Of a stretch of 64,000 nt of DNA, positions 50,812 through 59,965 are shown in pieces. The notes beneath the pieces were generated by a model. That model was not told where the DNA came from and made no database searches. It saw only the letters and a program-made list of their open reading frames with translations. Every line of letters begins with the position of its first letter. Position 1 is the first letter of the stretch. Where the stretch lies: assembly GCA_963422745.1 (NCBI GenBank), contig OY730477.1, positions 930,001-994,000 of the forward strand, read 5' to 3'. The position numbers and the translations under genes were made by a program. This DNA comes from G963422745 sp963422745. Lineage in GTDB: Bacteria > Actinomycetota > Acidimicrobiia > Acidimicrobiales > Aldehydirespiratoraceae.

Positions 50812-52700
50812 TCACCGTGTGCTTCAAGAATCTGCCCATCACCTTCGACGAGAACGGCCGCGCCAGGCTCGCGGACGGTATGGCCGACCCCTATGCGGTC
50901 ACAGTGGCCGAGCCACGTGATTACGTTCGTGGCCAACTCGCTCATCGCAGCGCGGGGGCTATGGCGGCACCACCGAAGCTTCGCGACTGGAACATCGACC
51001 CGGTCACCAGGGTTGCGGGCGCTCTTGCCGTGCACACGGTGCTTGATCTCGAGTCGAGAACCGCAGTGGAGGCACATTCGCAAGCGATGCTGTTTCGTGG
51101 TTACGAGGTGATCCTGGCGGGTCGCGATCCCCGCGACGCCATCGACATCTCAAGTCGTGCCTGCGGCGTCTGCGGCGGCGTGCACTCAACGGTGTCGTCG
51201 TTGGGAATCGAAATGGCGTTCGGTATCTGCCCGCCACCGCTCGGGGTCTGTGTCCGCAACCTGGGCGAGGTCGCCGAGATGTTTTATGACCATCCCCTGC
51301 ATCTGGGTCTGCTGGCCGGGCCCGACTATTCCACGGCCATTGTGTCGGTCACCAATCCCGAACTCGTCCGCTCAGCCGAACAGACCCTCGCCGCCCACGC
51401 TGATGTGCACGGGTTCCGAACCGTCAAGGACATCATGGACGGGTTCAATCCTCTTGAGGGCTCAATCTACCTTGAGGCGCTTGAGTACACCCGTATCGCC
51501 CGCAAGATGTGCATGCTGATGTTCGGCAAGTACCCGCATCCCTCAACGCTGGTGCCCGGCGGCGTCTCTACCACTGTCAGCACCACCACTTTCAATGAAT
51601 ACTACGCCAACCTCGGCAAGATCTTTGACTATGCGAAGCGTCTGGCTGGTATCTGGGATGACATCTGCGACTTCTTCTTGGCCGCCGATCCCGGCTACGG
51701 TGATGTGGGGCTGCGTCCGAAGAACCTGATCCAGACCGGTATCTGGGACAACCCCGAGGTATACGACGCCACATATGCCAACATCAACACTTGGGGCGGG
51801 GCACGCTATTCGGCACCGGGGATCATCGTTGACGGTGAACTCGTCACCACCAAGATCACCGATATCAACATGGGAATTGAGGAGTTCGTTGAGCACTCCT
51901 ACTACGAGGACTGGACCGCCGGACCACAGCGTTTTGCCACAGATGAACTCGGTAATCCGCTGTCGCCGTATCACGCATGGAACAAAGAGACTCTCCCCAA
52001 ACCCGAAGGAAAGAACTTCAAGGAGAAGTACTCCTGGAGCACCGCACCGCGCTGGGACCGGATCTCGATGGAGACCGGAGTGGTGGGGCGCATGTGGACC
52101 ACCGCCATGGCCCGTCAGCTCCCCGAGAACCCGTACCTGCAGGCCACCGGCGACGGCCTGCGGATCCTGTTGCCAAGCCACGATCTGCCTGAGACCGAAC
52201 TCGTTTGGAAAATCCCGGACAAGCTCAACGCCTTTGAGCGCAACCGGGGCCGCGCCTACGGTGTCGGGTTCACCGCAGCGATAGGAATGATCTGTTTGAT
52301 GCAGGCGTTCGAATACTGGCGCAAGGGAGACACTTCGGTGTCCACACCGTTCAAGGTTCCCCGTGACGAGCGGGTTTCGGTAGGGGTGTGGGAGGCGGGG
52401 CGTGGCTACCTCACCCATCACATGCACATGGACGGCGGGCGACTAGTCAACTACCAGATCAATACCCCGTCGACATGGAACGCGTCGCCCCGTGATCCTT
52501 TTGACGGGCCAGGACCCTATGAGGAAGCCATCGTCGGCACCCCGATCCTTGAGAGTGTCGCCGACGACGACATCAAAGGGATCGACATCCTGCGTGCTAT
52601 CCGCAGCTTCGACCCGTGCATGCCGTGCACAACCCATCTCGACACCGGGCGAGGGATCATCACCCGTGAGGTGAATTCATGTGGGTGCACCCTGGAGTGA
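50808..52700 (+). CDS. hhyL: Group 1h [NiFe]-hydrogenase large subunit
   Basis: 630 residues, GTG at 50808 overlapping the hhyS stop. The Ni-Fe site ligands are visible: N-terminal L1 motif SSRACGVCGGVHST and C-terminal L2 motif FDPCMPCTTHLD, both with Cys not Sec. The residues after the L2 His (LDTGRGIITREVNSCGCTLE) form the C-terminal peptide expected to be removed by the maturation endopeptidase at 55289. Central NPLEGSIYLEALEYTRIARKM and the long insert around PKPEGKNFKEKYSW suit group 1h. Confidence 0.97.
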   Translation: MITVCFKNLPITFDENGRARLADGMADPYAVTVAEPRDYVRGQLAHRSAGAMAAPPKLRDWNIDPVTRVAGALAVHTVLDLESRTAVEAHSQAMLFRGYEVILAGRDPRDAIDISSRACGVCGGVHSTVSSLGIEMAFGICPPPLGVCVRNLGEVAEMFYDHPLHLGLLAGPDYSTAIVSVTNPELVRSAEQTLAAHADVHGFRTVKDIMDGFNPLEGSIYLEALEYTRIARKMCMLMFGKYPHPSTLVPGGVSTTVSTTTFNEYYANLGKIFDYAKRLAGIWDDICDFFLAADPGYGDVGLRPKNLIQTGIWDNPEVYDATYANINTWGGARYSAPGIIVDGELVTTKITDINMGIEEFVEHSYYEDWTAGPQRFATDELGNPLSPYHAWNKETLPKPEGKNFKEKYSWSTAPRWDRISMETGVVGRMWTTAMARQLPENPYLQATGDGLRILLPSHDLPETELVWKIPDKLNAFERNRGRAYGVGFTAAIGMICLMQAFEYWRKGDTSVSTPFKVPRDERVSVGVWEAGRGYLTHHMHMDGGRLVNYQINTPSTWNASPRDPFDGPGPYEEAIVGTPILESVADDDIKGIDILRAIRSFDPCMPCTTHLDTGRGIITREVNSCGCTLE

Positions 52701-53659
52701 ACGACACGAGGCTCCGGCTTGGTGTTGCTGGCGGAGATTCGCGGGGTATTGATGCCTGGCGTGACGATGGCGGGGTTCGCGCTGGCGACAACGTGGGGCG
52801 TGATGATGCTGGGGTTCGCGCTGGTGGCAACGTGGGGCGTGATGATGCTGGGGTTCGCGCTGGTGGCAACGTGGGGGGTGGTGATGGTGGGGTTCGCGCT
52901 GGTGGCAATGTGGGGCGTGATGATGCTGGGGTTTGGGCTGGCGACAACGTCGCGGGTGACGATGGCGGGGCTTGGGCTGGCGACAACGTCGCGGGTGACG
53001 ATGGCGGGGTTCGGGCTGGTGGCAACGTGGGGGGTGGTGATGGTGGGGTTCGCGCTGGTGGCAACGTGGGGGGTGGTGATGGTGGGGTTCGCTCTGGTGG
53101 CAACGGCGGGCGTGACGAGGTGCTCGATGGTCTTCTCGGTGCAGGTGCCCGGATCCGTTCAGGTGATGAAGCACCCGCTGGCTGCGTACTGGTGGGAGGT
53201 ATCGGGCTTCCCTGGCTGAGTGATCTGGATTTCGGGACTAACTGGCTGGTGCGTGCGGCCCAACTGTCCTGGCCAGCCCACGTCGTTCTTGAGGACCTTT
53301 CCTATGCCGCGCATCGTGTCATGCACCGGCTTCTTGAGCTTGAACCTCGCCGTGTGGTGCTCATCGGTTGCATGCCACGGCGCATCGACCCGGCGGGGAC
53401 GATCCGTCGTTATGTACTAGGAGATACCGAACCTCCCGACGACGCCGAGGTGCACGATCGACTCGCCGAGGCGGTTGGTGGTGTGATCGATCTTGATCAT
53501 ACTCTCGCTGTTTGTCGACATTGGGGTGTGCTGAGGGCCCACACAGTGGTGATTGAGGTGGAACCGGCCGAGTGCAACTTCGGTTGGGGGTTCTCGGTTG
53601 CGGTGGAGGAGGCTGTCGGTGAGGTGCTCGCGTTGGTGCAGCGTGAGGTGGCATCGTGA
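52679..53659 (+). CDS. Hydrogenase operon protein with protease-like (M52-like) C-terminal half and repeat region
   Basis: 326 residues; ATG lies 22 bp inside the hhyL end. Residues 1-28 are followed by nine or so 13-residue repeats (GRDDAGVRAGGNV), to about residue 150. Then comes a compact alpha/beta domain: CVLVGGIGLPWLSDLDFGTNWLVRAA, VVLEDLSYAAHRVMHRLLE, RVVLIGCMPRRIDPAG, VVIEVEPAECNFGWGFS. The opening resembles the G-x-G-x5-D-x-G of [NiFe]-hydrogenase endopeptidases but with altered metal ligands, so it may be a non-proteolytic relative. Such a gene commonly follows hhyL in actinobacteria. The hydrophobic alternative frame over the repeats is not considered coding. Confidence 0.72.
   Translation: MWVHPGVNDTRLRLGVAGGDSRGIDAWRDDGGVRAGDNVGRDDAGVRAGGNVGRDDAGVRAGGNVGGGDGGVRAGGNVGRDDAGVWAGDNVAGDDGGAWAGDNVAGDDGGVRAGGNVGGGDGGVRAGGNVGGGDGGVRSGGNGGRDEVLDGLLGAGARIRSGDEAPAGCVLVGGIGLPWLSDLDFGTNWLVRAAQLSWPAHVVLEDLSYAAHRVMHRLLELEPRRVVLIGCMPRRIDPAGTIRRYVLGDTEPPDDAEVHDRLAEAVGGVIDLDHTLAVCRHWGVLRAHTVVIEVEPAECNFGWGFSVAVEEAVGEVLALVQREVAS
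52760..53110. repeat. 39-bp in-frame tandem repeat
   Basis: GATGATGCTGGGGTTCGCGC recurs at 52802 and 52841, and diverged copies continue to about 53105, always with 39-bp spacing. Each encodes 13 residues. GC-rich, G-skewed, and open in two frames. The tract opens the M52-like gene. Confidence 0.93.
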
Positions 53660-54309
53660 ATGGACCTGCAACGAACAAGGTCGAGCCTGTCCAGGCCGGG
53701 CGTGTCCAGGTAGAGGGTGTCAAGGTCGAGCGTGTCCAGGTCGAGCGTGTAGAGACACTTGAGTACGCGGGCATTCTCGACCGGGTCGCCGAACTCGCCG
53801 AAAACCTGCTTGAACGTGGTGAGCCTGCGGTGCGTAACGACATTGAGGAATTGCTCGATTGGCTCGACGCCTATCACAGGGAGGGTCTCGGACGTCTCGT
53901 CGAGATGGTTAGGGAATGGCGCGGGGAGTTGTTCTTGGAACAGGCCGCACTCGATCCTGTTGTCGGCGAGCTATTGGAGACGTACGGATTCGGTGTCGAC
54001 GTGGATTCGGCAGCTGTTGACCGTGTAGTGCAGGCGGCCCTCGACGAGGTTCGTCCCTACATCCGCTCACATGGTGGCGAGGCGGACGTTGTATCGGTGA
54101 TCGACGGTGTCGTTCATCTGCGGATGCGCGGCTCGTGTGATGGCTGCACGGGTGTGCCCGACACCGTGACACATCGAATTGAGGTGGCCCTGAGCGAGCA
54201 TTGGATTGACTTTCGTCGGGTCGAAGTTGAGCCGTCCACGGCGGATCCGCATCCTCCGCCAGCGTCGGGCCAGGTCGTGACGGGTCTACAACTACGTTCA
54301 CGCCCATGA
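53656..54309 (+). CDS. NifU-domain protein of the hydrogenase operon
   Basis: 217 residues, GTG start overlapping the previous stop. N-terminal repeats (VQVERVQVERVET), a helical middle part (YAGILDRVAELAENLLERG...LLDWLDAYHREGL), then a C-terminal NifU domain: VQAALDEVRPYIRSHGGEADVVSVID and the cluster site GSCDGCTGVPDTVTHRIEVAL. Known: NifU-type proteins deliver Fe-S clusters; here they are probably for HhyS, which needs three. Its stop overlaps the first ATG of the 101-bp repeats. Confidence 0.85.
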   Translation: MNGPATNKVEPVQAGRVQVEGVKVERVQVERVETLEYAGILDRVAELAENLLERGEPAVRNDIEELLDWLDAYHREGLGRLVEMVREWRGELFLEQAALDPVVGELLETYGFGVDVDSAAVDRVVQAALDEVRPYIRSHGGEADVVSVIDGVVHLRMRGSCDGCTGVPDTVTHRIEVALSEHWIDFRRVEVEPSTADPHPPPASGQVVTGLQLRSRP

Positions 54310-54640
54310 TTCCGCAGCGGGTTGTGGTTGAGCCGTCCACGGCGGATTCTCATCCTCCGCCAGCGTCGGGCCAGGTCGTGACGGGTCTACAACTACGTTC
54401 ACGCCCATGATTCCGCAGCGGGTTGTGGTTGGGCCGTCCACGGCGGATTCTCATCCTCCGCCAGCGTCGGGCCAGGTCGTGACGGGTCTACAATTACGTT
54501 CACGGCCATGATTCCGCAGCGGGTTGTGGTTGGGCCGTCCACGGCGGATTCTCATCCTCCGCCAGCGTCGGGCCAGGTCGTGACGGGTCTACAATTACGT
54601 TCACGCCCATGATTCCGCAGCGGGTTGTGGTGCGGCGTCA
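54238..54640. repeat. 101-bp tandem repeat forming a chain of coupled mini-ORFs
   Basis: ATGATTCCGCAGCGGGTTGT starts at 54306, 54407, 54508 and 54609 (101-bp period). The first overlaps the NifU gene stop (ATGA) and the last is the start of the next gene. From each of the first three ATGs a 34-codon frame ends in a TGA overlapping the next ATG. The unit thus duplicates the end of one gene and the start of the other while retaining ATGA coupling at each step. Confidence 0.95.
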
Positions 54641-55292
54641 GTCATCGACGGTTCAGGATCCTTACGCTGCGGAGTCATGGACTGACGGTTCTTCGGCTGC
54701 GGGATCGGGGTCCGATGTTTCGGGCTTGTGTTTTGCTGCGCGCGCTCTCGCTCAGACCCATCCGATGTCCGAGTCGGCGCTGCGTTACCGCCAGCAGGTG
54801 AACGAAACTGAACGCCTTCGCCAACCCGTGACCGAAGCTGCCGACTGGGCCGCCACGGCTCTGGTGGTTGGCTACTGCCTGCGCCGAACCGAAGAACAGG
54901 AGTTTCGCGACGCTTCAAGTACCGCTGCGACCACCGGGGGCGACCGGAGTGGGTCTCTTGACGCCCAGCGCAGGTTGAACAGGGAAAAACAGGCGACCAC
55001 CGGGGTCGACCGAAGCGGGTCTCTTGATGCCCGAAGCTTGCCTGTGGACCAAGAAGAGGTCGCAGCGATCACCGATGCTCTGTGCGCAGGAGCGGCCGAA
55101 GAGGTGACGTTGCTGGCGCCCGAACTCACGCTCGCTGCACTCGATCGGCTCATCGCAACAGAACTCGACAAACGCAACGAGCACGTCCGTGAGCAACTCG
55201 ATGCGCCAGCCTGGACCGAACTTGAGAACTACGTGGCGTGGTGGGTGGTTCACGGATACGCCGTTCGCGCGGCGGAGCCCGTAGGGCCGTGA
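54609..55292 (+). CDS. Hydrogenase operon protein, function unknown
   Basis: 227 residues from ATG 54609, the last of four repeated starts. Helical, acidic; segments ADWAATALVVGYCLRRTEEQEF, ELTLAALDRLIATELDKRNEHVREQL and WTELENYVAWWVVHGYAVRAAE. A 33-residue stretch with duplicated (D)RSGSLDA is repeat-like. No known catalytic motif. Position between NifU and the endopeptidase suggests a maturation chaperone (inference). The stop overlaps the next start (GTGA). Confidence 0.7.
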   Translation: MIPQRVVVRRQSSTVQDPYAAESWTDGSSAAGSGSDVSGLCFAARALAQTHPMSESALRYRQQVNETERLRQPVTEAADWAATALVVGYCLRRTEEQEFRDASSTAATTGGDRSGSLDAQRRLNREKQATTGVDRSGSLDARSLPVDQEEVAAITDALCAGAAEEVTLLAPELTLAALDRLIATELDKRNEHVREQLDAPAWTELENYVAWWVVHGYAVRAAEPVGP

Positions 55293-55864
55293 CGGGGCTT
55301 CGGGTCCTGGTCGCGGGTGTCGGCAACGTCTTAAACGGCGACGACGGCTTCGGTGTAGCGGTCGTCCAGCGGCTGTGCCGATATCAGATGCCAGAGGGTG
55401 TCGACGTCACCGAGACTGGCATCGGAGGCATTCACCTTGTTCACGAATTGATGAGCGGCTATGACGCTTTGCTCGTAGTGGACGCTGTCAACCGCAACAA
55501 GCCCCCGGGCACGGTCATGGTGATCAAAGCAGAGGTGACCGACGTAACCGCCTTGCCCACCCACGAACGTCACGACATGTTGGCCGACATGCACCTCGCC
55601 ACCCCGGAAAGGGCACTCATGGTTGCGGGTGCTCTGGGAGTGCTGCCCGAGCGGACTTTCATCATCGGCTGCCAACCAGCGGAGACTGAGACATTGAGGC
55701 AGGAAATGACGCCCCAAGTGTCGGCCGCAGTGGAGGTTGCCGTCACTGAGATCCTGCGTTGCCTTGCCGATCTCGGATGTGAGGTCGCAGTCGACTGTAG
55801 GGATGATTCGGGCAGCGTTGCCGATACAGCGTTTGGGGGTACAGCCGTTGCACCCAGCTGTTGA
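55289..55864 (+). CDS. [NiFe]-hydrogenase maturation endopeptidase
   Basis: 191 residues from GTG 55289. M52-type protease: VLVAGVGNVLNGDDGFGVAVVQRL with the first metal-sensing acidic residue (GDDGFG), LLVVDAVNRNKPPGTV with the second Asp, and a conserved His in THERHDMLADMHLA. Cleaves the C-terminal peptide of HhyL after nickel insertion. Matches the substrate, whose L2 motif is followed by about 20 residues. Confidence 0.93.
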   Translation: MTGLRVLVAGVGNVLNGDDGFGVAVVQRLCRYQMPEGVDVTETGIGGIHLVHELMSGYDALLVVDAVNRNKPPGTVMVIKAEVTDVTALPTHERHDMLADMHLATPERALMVAGALGVLPERTFIIGCQPAETETLRQEMTPQVSAAVEVAVTEILRCLADLGCEVAVDCRDDSGSVADTAFGGTAVAPSC

Positions 55865-55919
55865 GAACTCATCGGATCGTGCCGTTGTATCGTTGGAGGC
55901 TGAGCTGGCAGCAGTGAAC

Positions 55920-57152
55920 ATGAGCGCCGAACCCGAGCGTTGGGCGCGGACCGCTTACCGCGTTGCGCTCGCAAGAAGCGAGTCAATCGACCGGCCCGAC
56001 CAATTTGCTGCGGTTCTGGGACTCCTCGAACGCGCAGGGCGAATACTCGGCCCGGCCCGTTCACCGCTGGAGCACAGCCGGATCCTGACAGCGGCGGCAA
56101 ACTGCCATCGTGCCGCCGGGCGTGCTGATCAAGCTCTCGAATTGTTCCAAAAGGCCACCGAGCTCACCGAAAAAAGTGCCGAACCCGCAGAGCGGGCGGC
56201 ATCGCTTATCAACACAGGATTGACCTACGTTGAGCTCGGCCACCCAGAGCGCGCCGTTGAAGTACTTGACCAGGCGATCGATCTGCTCGGTCTGCCGACC
56301 TCCGCAGAACGTGCACGTCTGCTGGGTGCTGCTCACCTGAATCGAGCCCAAGCCCATAGCTTCGAAAGTCCCGACCGCGCCGTCAACGACTACGAAGCTG
56401 CTCTCAAAGTCCTAGAGCCCGGGTCGCCTCAGGCAGGTATGGCAGCCCACGGTCTGGGGGCCGCTTTGCTGGAAGCTGATCAACGCAATGCTGCGCCCGA
56501 ACGGATCGATCGCGCCATTGAAGCCTTCGGGCGTTCTCTCGCCATTTTGACGCCACGATCCCAACCGCTGCGTCATGGCATGGCCCGTCACAGCATCGCC
56601 TTGGCTTACGAGCGGCGAGACCAGCCCGGCGACCTCGCCCGCGCGTTACACGATCTCGAAGCAGCGATGACTCTGTTCGACCCGAGGCTTCACAAGCAGC
56701 ACTGGGAACGTGCTGCGGTTGCACTGGCGCGCGTCGAACGTGAACTTGATCAACGCGACGGACGACTCGGGCGCATGGGCCACCTTATGAACCTGCTTTC
56801 GGTTGCCTCCGAGCAGGAAAGGCGAACGCTGATCCGCGACCGACTCGTTCGGGTTGCGTCGTTCGCGGCTGTGCGACTGCGAGCCGAGATCGACGCTATG
56901 ACATCGGAGATGTGTCGACTCAATACCAGCGGTTATCGGTCTTTGTTGGCAGATTTCCTCACGGTACTGATGGAACTTCCCGACGTCGTCCTTCGCAGTG
57001 CATGTGCGTCGCTTGTGCTCGCTCACTCGCGGGTTCCCGATGGGCAAGAGCGTGACGTACTGCTTGATGAGTCCATCCATACCACTTTGTTTGGTCCTCA
57101 GAGGGTCAAGGTTCGTGACCTGCTCCGCTGTAATGGATGGAACCGTCCGTGA
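55920..57152 (+). CDS. TPR-repeat protein at the end of the hydrogenase operon
   Basis: About 410 residues from ATG 55920 (MSAEPERWARTAYRVAL); alternatives at GTG 55914 or TTG 55892, and the frame stays open into the previous gene. At least five tetratricopeptide-type helix pairs (AANCHRAAGRADQALELFQKA, NTGLTYVELGHPERAVEVLDQA, NRAQAHSFESPDRAVNDYEAAL, ARALHDLEAAMTLF). Serves protein-protein interaction, perhaps with the hydrogenase or its maturation factors. Cytoplasmic. Confidence 0.83.
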   Translation: MSAEPERWARTAYRVALARSESIDRPDQFAAVLGLLERAGRILGPARSPLEHSRILTAAANCHRAAGRADQALELFQKATELTEKSAEPAERAASLINTGLTYVELGHPERAVEVLDQAIDLLGLPTSAERARLLGAAHLNRAQAHSFESPDRAVNDYEAALKVLEPGSPQAGMAAHGLGAALLEADQRNAAPERIDRAIEAFGRSLAILTPRSQPLRHGMARHSIALAYERRDQPGDLARALHDLEAAMTLFDPRLHKQHWERAAVALARVERELDQRDGRLGRMGHLMNLLSVASEQERRTLIRDRLVRVASFAAVRLRAEIDAMTSEMCRLNTSGYRSLLADFLTVLMELPDVVLRSACASLVLAHSRVPDGQERDVLLDESIHTTLFGPQRVKVRDLLRCNGWNRP

Positions 57153-57188
57153 CCGTATCGCATGAATTGCCTGGCCTCAAACCGGCCC

Positions 57189-59321
57189 TCAACCAGCTTT
57201 GGTAATGATTGCGCGTGTGTAGTTGGAACCGGGCCCCCAGCCACCGGCCACACCACTACTGCTGACCGCTTTTACCCTGTAGTAGTACTCGACGCCGGGT
57301 GTCAGTCCCGAAGTAGGGTCAACAAATAAAGCCGTGCTGGTATCGCCTAACTTGCGGTACGGTTGATCGGCTATTGCTGCACGTCGGTATATCTCATAGC
57401 TGGCAATATCACCCTGGGGGGACTCCCAGGACAACGCCACACCATCAGCGCCAACCACAGCAGTCAGGCCCTTGACAGCGGGAATGATTGCGTGTGCGTA
57501 GTTGGGTCCGGGTCCCCAGCCGCCGACCACATCGCTGGAACCAACGGCTTTTACCCGGTAGTAATACTCGACACCGGGCGTCAATTCCGAAATTGTGTCT
57601 TCAAACGATGCCGTGCTGGTATCGCCTCTCTTGCGGTACGGTTCACCTATAACTGCCGCACGTCTGTATACCTCATATTCAGCAACATCACCTTCCGGCA
57701 CCGTCCATGACACAGATACAGCATCAGCATCAACCACTGCAGCAAGATCCTTAACGGCAGGAATGGCTGCGCGTGCGTAGTTGGGTCCGGGTCCCCAGCC
57801 GCCGACCACATCGCTGGAACCAACGGCTTTTACCCGGTAGTAATACTCGACACCGGGCGTCAATTCCGAAATTGTGTCTTCAAACGATGCCGTGCTGGTA
57901 TCGCCTATCTTGCGGTACGGTTCACCTATAACTGCCGCACGTCTGTATACCTCATATTCAGCAACATCACCTTCCGGCACCGTCCATGACACAGATACAG
58001 CATCAGCATCAACCACTGCAGCAAGATCCTTAACGGCAGGAATGATTGCGCGTGCGTAGTTGGAACCGGGTCCCCACCCGCCAGCCAGGCCGCTAGAACC
58101 GATCGTTTTGACCCGGTAGTAGTATTCAACACCGGGCGTCAACTTCGAAGTGGGGTCTACAAACGAAGCTGTGTTGGTATCACCAACCTTGCGATACGGT
58201 TCACCTATAACTGCTGCACGCCGATGCACTTCAAAGCTAGCAACATCACCCGCTGGCACCTCCCAAGACAACGCCACACCATCGGCATCAAGCACTGCAG
58301 TAAGACCCCAAACAGCAGGCATCGAAACACCCGCAATCTCACTATCAGGCCCTACCATATCCAAATTGTTGACTGCTTTGACCCGGTACTCGTATTCCGT
58401 ACCCGGGAGCAACTCTGCAATTGGATGATCAAACGAGTTAGCAGAAGTGTCATCGATCAGGCTGAAGGTTTCGCCCGTTGACTTCTTTCTGCGGTACACA
58501 CGATAATTGTTTGCCCCCTCTGGCGGCGGCTCCCACGACAACCGGACGGTCTCGGACTCGACACCAACATCAACCTTTCGAGCAGCACTCGGCGGGGTTG
58601 GATCCTCTGTCAGAATCTTCACACCAAGATAAGCCTCTGTCTCCTCAATGACCGAAAAGAAGAGGTCAACAGTACCATCCTCAAGATGATTATGTAGGCT
58701 GTGAATTCCAAGGGCTAAACCCTCATGAGTGTAAAGTGGACTACCGCTATCACCGCCACGGGATCGGAGGTTCGGCCCCTCAACCATCACAAAGACCGGA
58801 TCACAAACAATCCTATTCAATTCTTTGTCAAAACACCAACCCCTAGATGCGATGTTCGTTACCTCACCACATGAGACCTTAGTTCTAGAACCAGTCCTGC
58901 ATACATATTCACCCAACATGTCAGCCCGCTTCATTATGCCAGTAACATCACATATCTCTTTGGCGTTCTCACCGCACCAGTAGTCATCTCGGAGATCATA
59001 CGCAATACCAGCAGGGATCCGATTGAATTGAGCATCAGTCCTTGTGTCAGCCCAACCCTTCACATATGGAAGGTGTATCCAACCAACAAATGGACCACCG
59101 GGATGAAACTTTCCTTTATCAGGGCAATGACCTGCTGTAACGACCCCGTAGTCTCCCCCGATTTGCTTCGCTGCAAACCCGCTGGTACAAGCCTTGAAAG
59201 CAGCACCACCCAAAATATCGGTGATCTTCGTATCTTCGGATACATCCGTGGACTGTTGAAACACCTGTGCACCTGAAACTTTCACCGGCACACCAACATG
59301 ACCTGTCCACAATTCAGACAA
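57189..59321 (-). CDS. Secreted S1 (streptogrisin-like) serine protease with five FN3 domains, downstream part
   Basis: 710 residues, preceded by an upstream part in another frame (59282-59965). Residues 1-235: chymotrypsin-like fold with the His of the triad in YGVVTAGHCPDKG, the Ser in RGGDSGSPLYTHEG, and paired cysteines. Residues 240-710: five FN3 domains of 93 residues (LSWEVPAGDVASFEVHRRAA, then TPGVEYYYRVKAVGSS); domains 3 and 4 are almost identical at DNA level (279-bp units at 57482, 57761 and 58040). Extracellular protease with binding or spacer domains. A frameshift near 59315 separates it from its signal and propeptide, so it may be inactive unless the shift is corrected or an assembly error. 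Confidence 0.82.
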   Translation of the reverse strand: MSELWTGHVGVPVKVSGAQVFQQSTDVSEDTKITDILGGAAFKACTSGFAAKQIGGDYGVVTAGHCPDKGKFHPGGPFVGWIHLPYVKGWADTRTDAQFNRIPAGIAYDLRDDYWCGENAKEICDVTGIMKRADMLGEYVCRTGSRTKVSCGEVTNIASRGWCFDKELNRIVCDPVFVMVEGPNLRSRGGDSGSPLYTHEGLALGIHSLHNHLEDGTVDLFFSVIEETEAYLGVKILTEDPTPPSAARKVDVGVESETVRLSWEPPPEGANNYRVYRRKKSTGETFSLIDDTSANSFDHPIAELLPGTEYEYRVKAVNNLDMVGPDSEIAGVSMPAVWGLTAVLDADGVALSWEVPAGDVASFEVHRRAAVIGEPYRKVGDTNTASFVDPTSKLTPGVEYYYRVKTIGSSGLAGGWGPGSNYARAIIPAVKDLAAVVDADAVSVSWTVPEGDVAEYEVYRRAAVIGEPYRKIGDTSTASFEDTISELTPGVEYYYRVKAVGSSDVVGGWGPGPNYARAAIPAVKDLAAVVDADAVSVSWTVPEGDVAEYEVYRRAAVIGEPYRKRGDTSTASFEDTISELTPGVEYYYRVKAVGSSDVVGGWGPGPNYAHAIIPAVKGLTAVVGADGVALSWESPQGDIASYEIYRRAAIADQPYRKLGDTSTALFVDPTSGLTPGVEYYYRVKAVSSSGVAGGWGPGSNYTRAIITKAG

Positions 59322-59965
59322 CTCTCCGACTCCGTGTCCAGCACCGAATCAGCCATAGAATCCCGGGTGGCACCCGAACCCCGCCTAACCCGGCTAGGCA
59401 CTGCCGGATCGATACCAACCTCAATTCCGTTGGCCTCCAAATCCACCGCGGAGAACACCACCCTAGAAGAACCCAACAAATCAGCCTCATCATCTCCAGC
59501 CAGACTCCGCGCCCACTCAGCAGCAAACCGACGCTCCGCTGCTTCCAACTCCCTAAGACTGTGAACCGCACCCGTACGGATCTTGACATCATCATGCGCG
59601 GCTGCGATCTGCCGCGCCTGCAGGCCCGGGCCTGCATCCCCGGTCAACCAGACCCACGCCTCAAAGCTACTGCCATGATCAATCCCCCAACCAGCCAACC
59701 GTGAAGCTTCAACCTCACGAATCGACGCCATCACAGCCTGCAACACGCTGATCCGATCCAACCGCCGATGAGCCTCCCCATACGATACCGAATAATCCCG
59801 TGCATAAGACTCCACCACCGGATTTATCGGTGTGGCATCAAAACCATCTATCCCAATCTCAAGGTCACCCATCCCGATCGCAGAAATTTCAACCGGTCCT
59901 GAGGGGGAAACCTCAACAGATCCGAACCACGACGACATTGCAATCACGAACGCCAGAGTCAGCAT
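59282..59965 (-). CDS. Signal peptide and propeptide-like part of the same S1 protease (frameshifted)
   Basis: 227 residues ending 40 bp inside the following frame. N-terminal signal helix (MLTLAFVIAMSSWFGSVEV), then a helical propeptide-like region (YARDYSVSYGEAHRRLDRISVLQAVMASIREVEASRLAGW) of the kind preceding streptogrisin-type proteases. Its last residues diverge from the protease frame at about 59315. Merging both frames would give a protein of about 930 residues. Confidence 0.7.
   Translation of the reverse strand: MLTLAFVIAMSSWFGSVEVSPSGPVEISAIGMGDLEIGIDGFDATPINPVVESYARDYSVSYGEAHRRLDRISVLQAVMASIREVEASRLAGWGIDHGSSFEAWVWLTGDAGPGLQARQIAAAHDDVKIRTGAVHSLRELEAAERRFAAEWARSLAGDDEADLLGSSRVVFSAVDLEANGIEVGIDPAVPSRVRRGSGATRDSMADSVLDTESESCLNCGQVMLVCR

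Noticed and set aside
50808..52700. Possible selenocysteine in the hydrogenase large subunit
   Set aside because: Both Ni-Fe motifs (RACGVCGG and DPCMPC) are encoded with TGC/TGT codons; no in-frame TGA.
52719..53219. Hydrophobic 166-residue frame over the 39-bp repeats that looks like a membrane protein
   Set aside because: It is a second open frame of the same repeat. The other frame continues into a conserved alpha/beta domain, so this one is a shadow.
54306..54410. Treating the first ATG of the 101-bp repeats as the start of the 227-residue protein
   Set aside because: The frame closes at the TGA overlapping the next ATG; only the fourth ATG (54609) reads into the gene.
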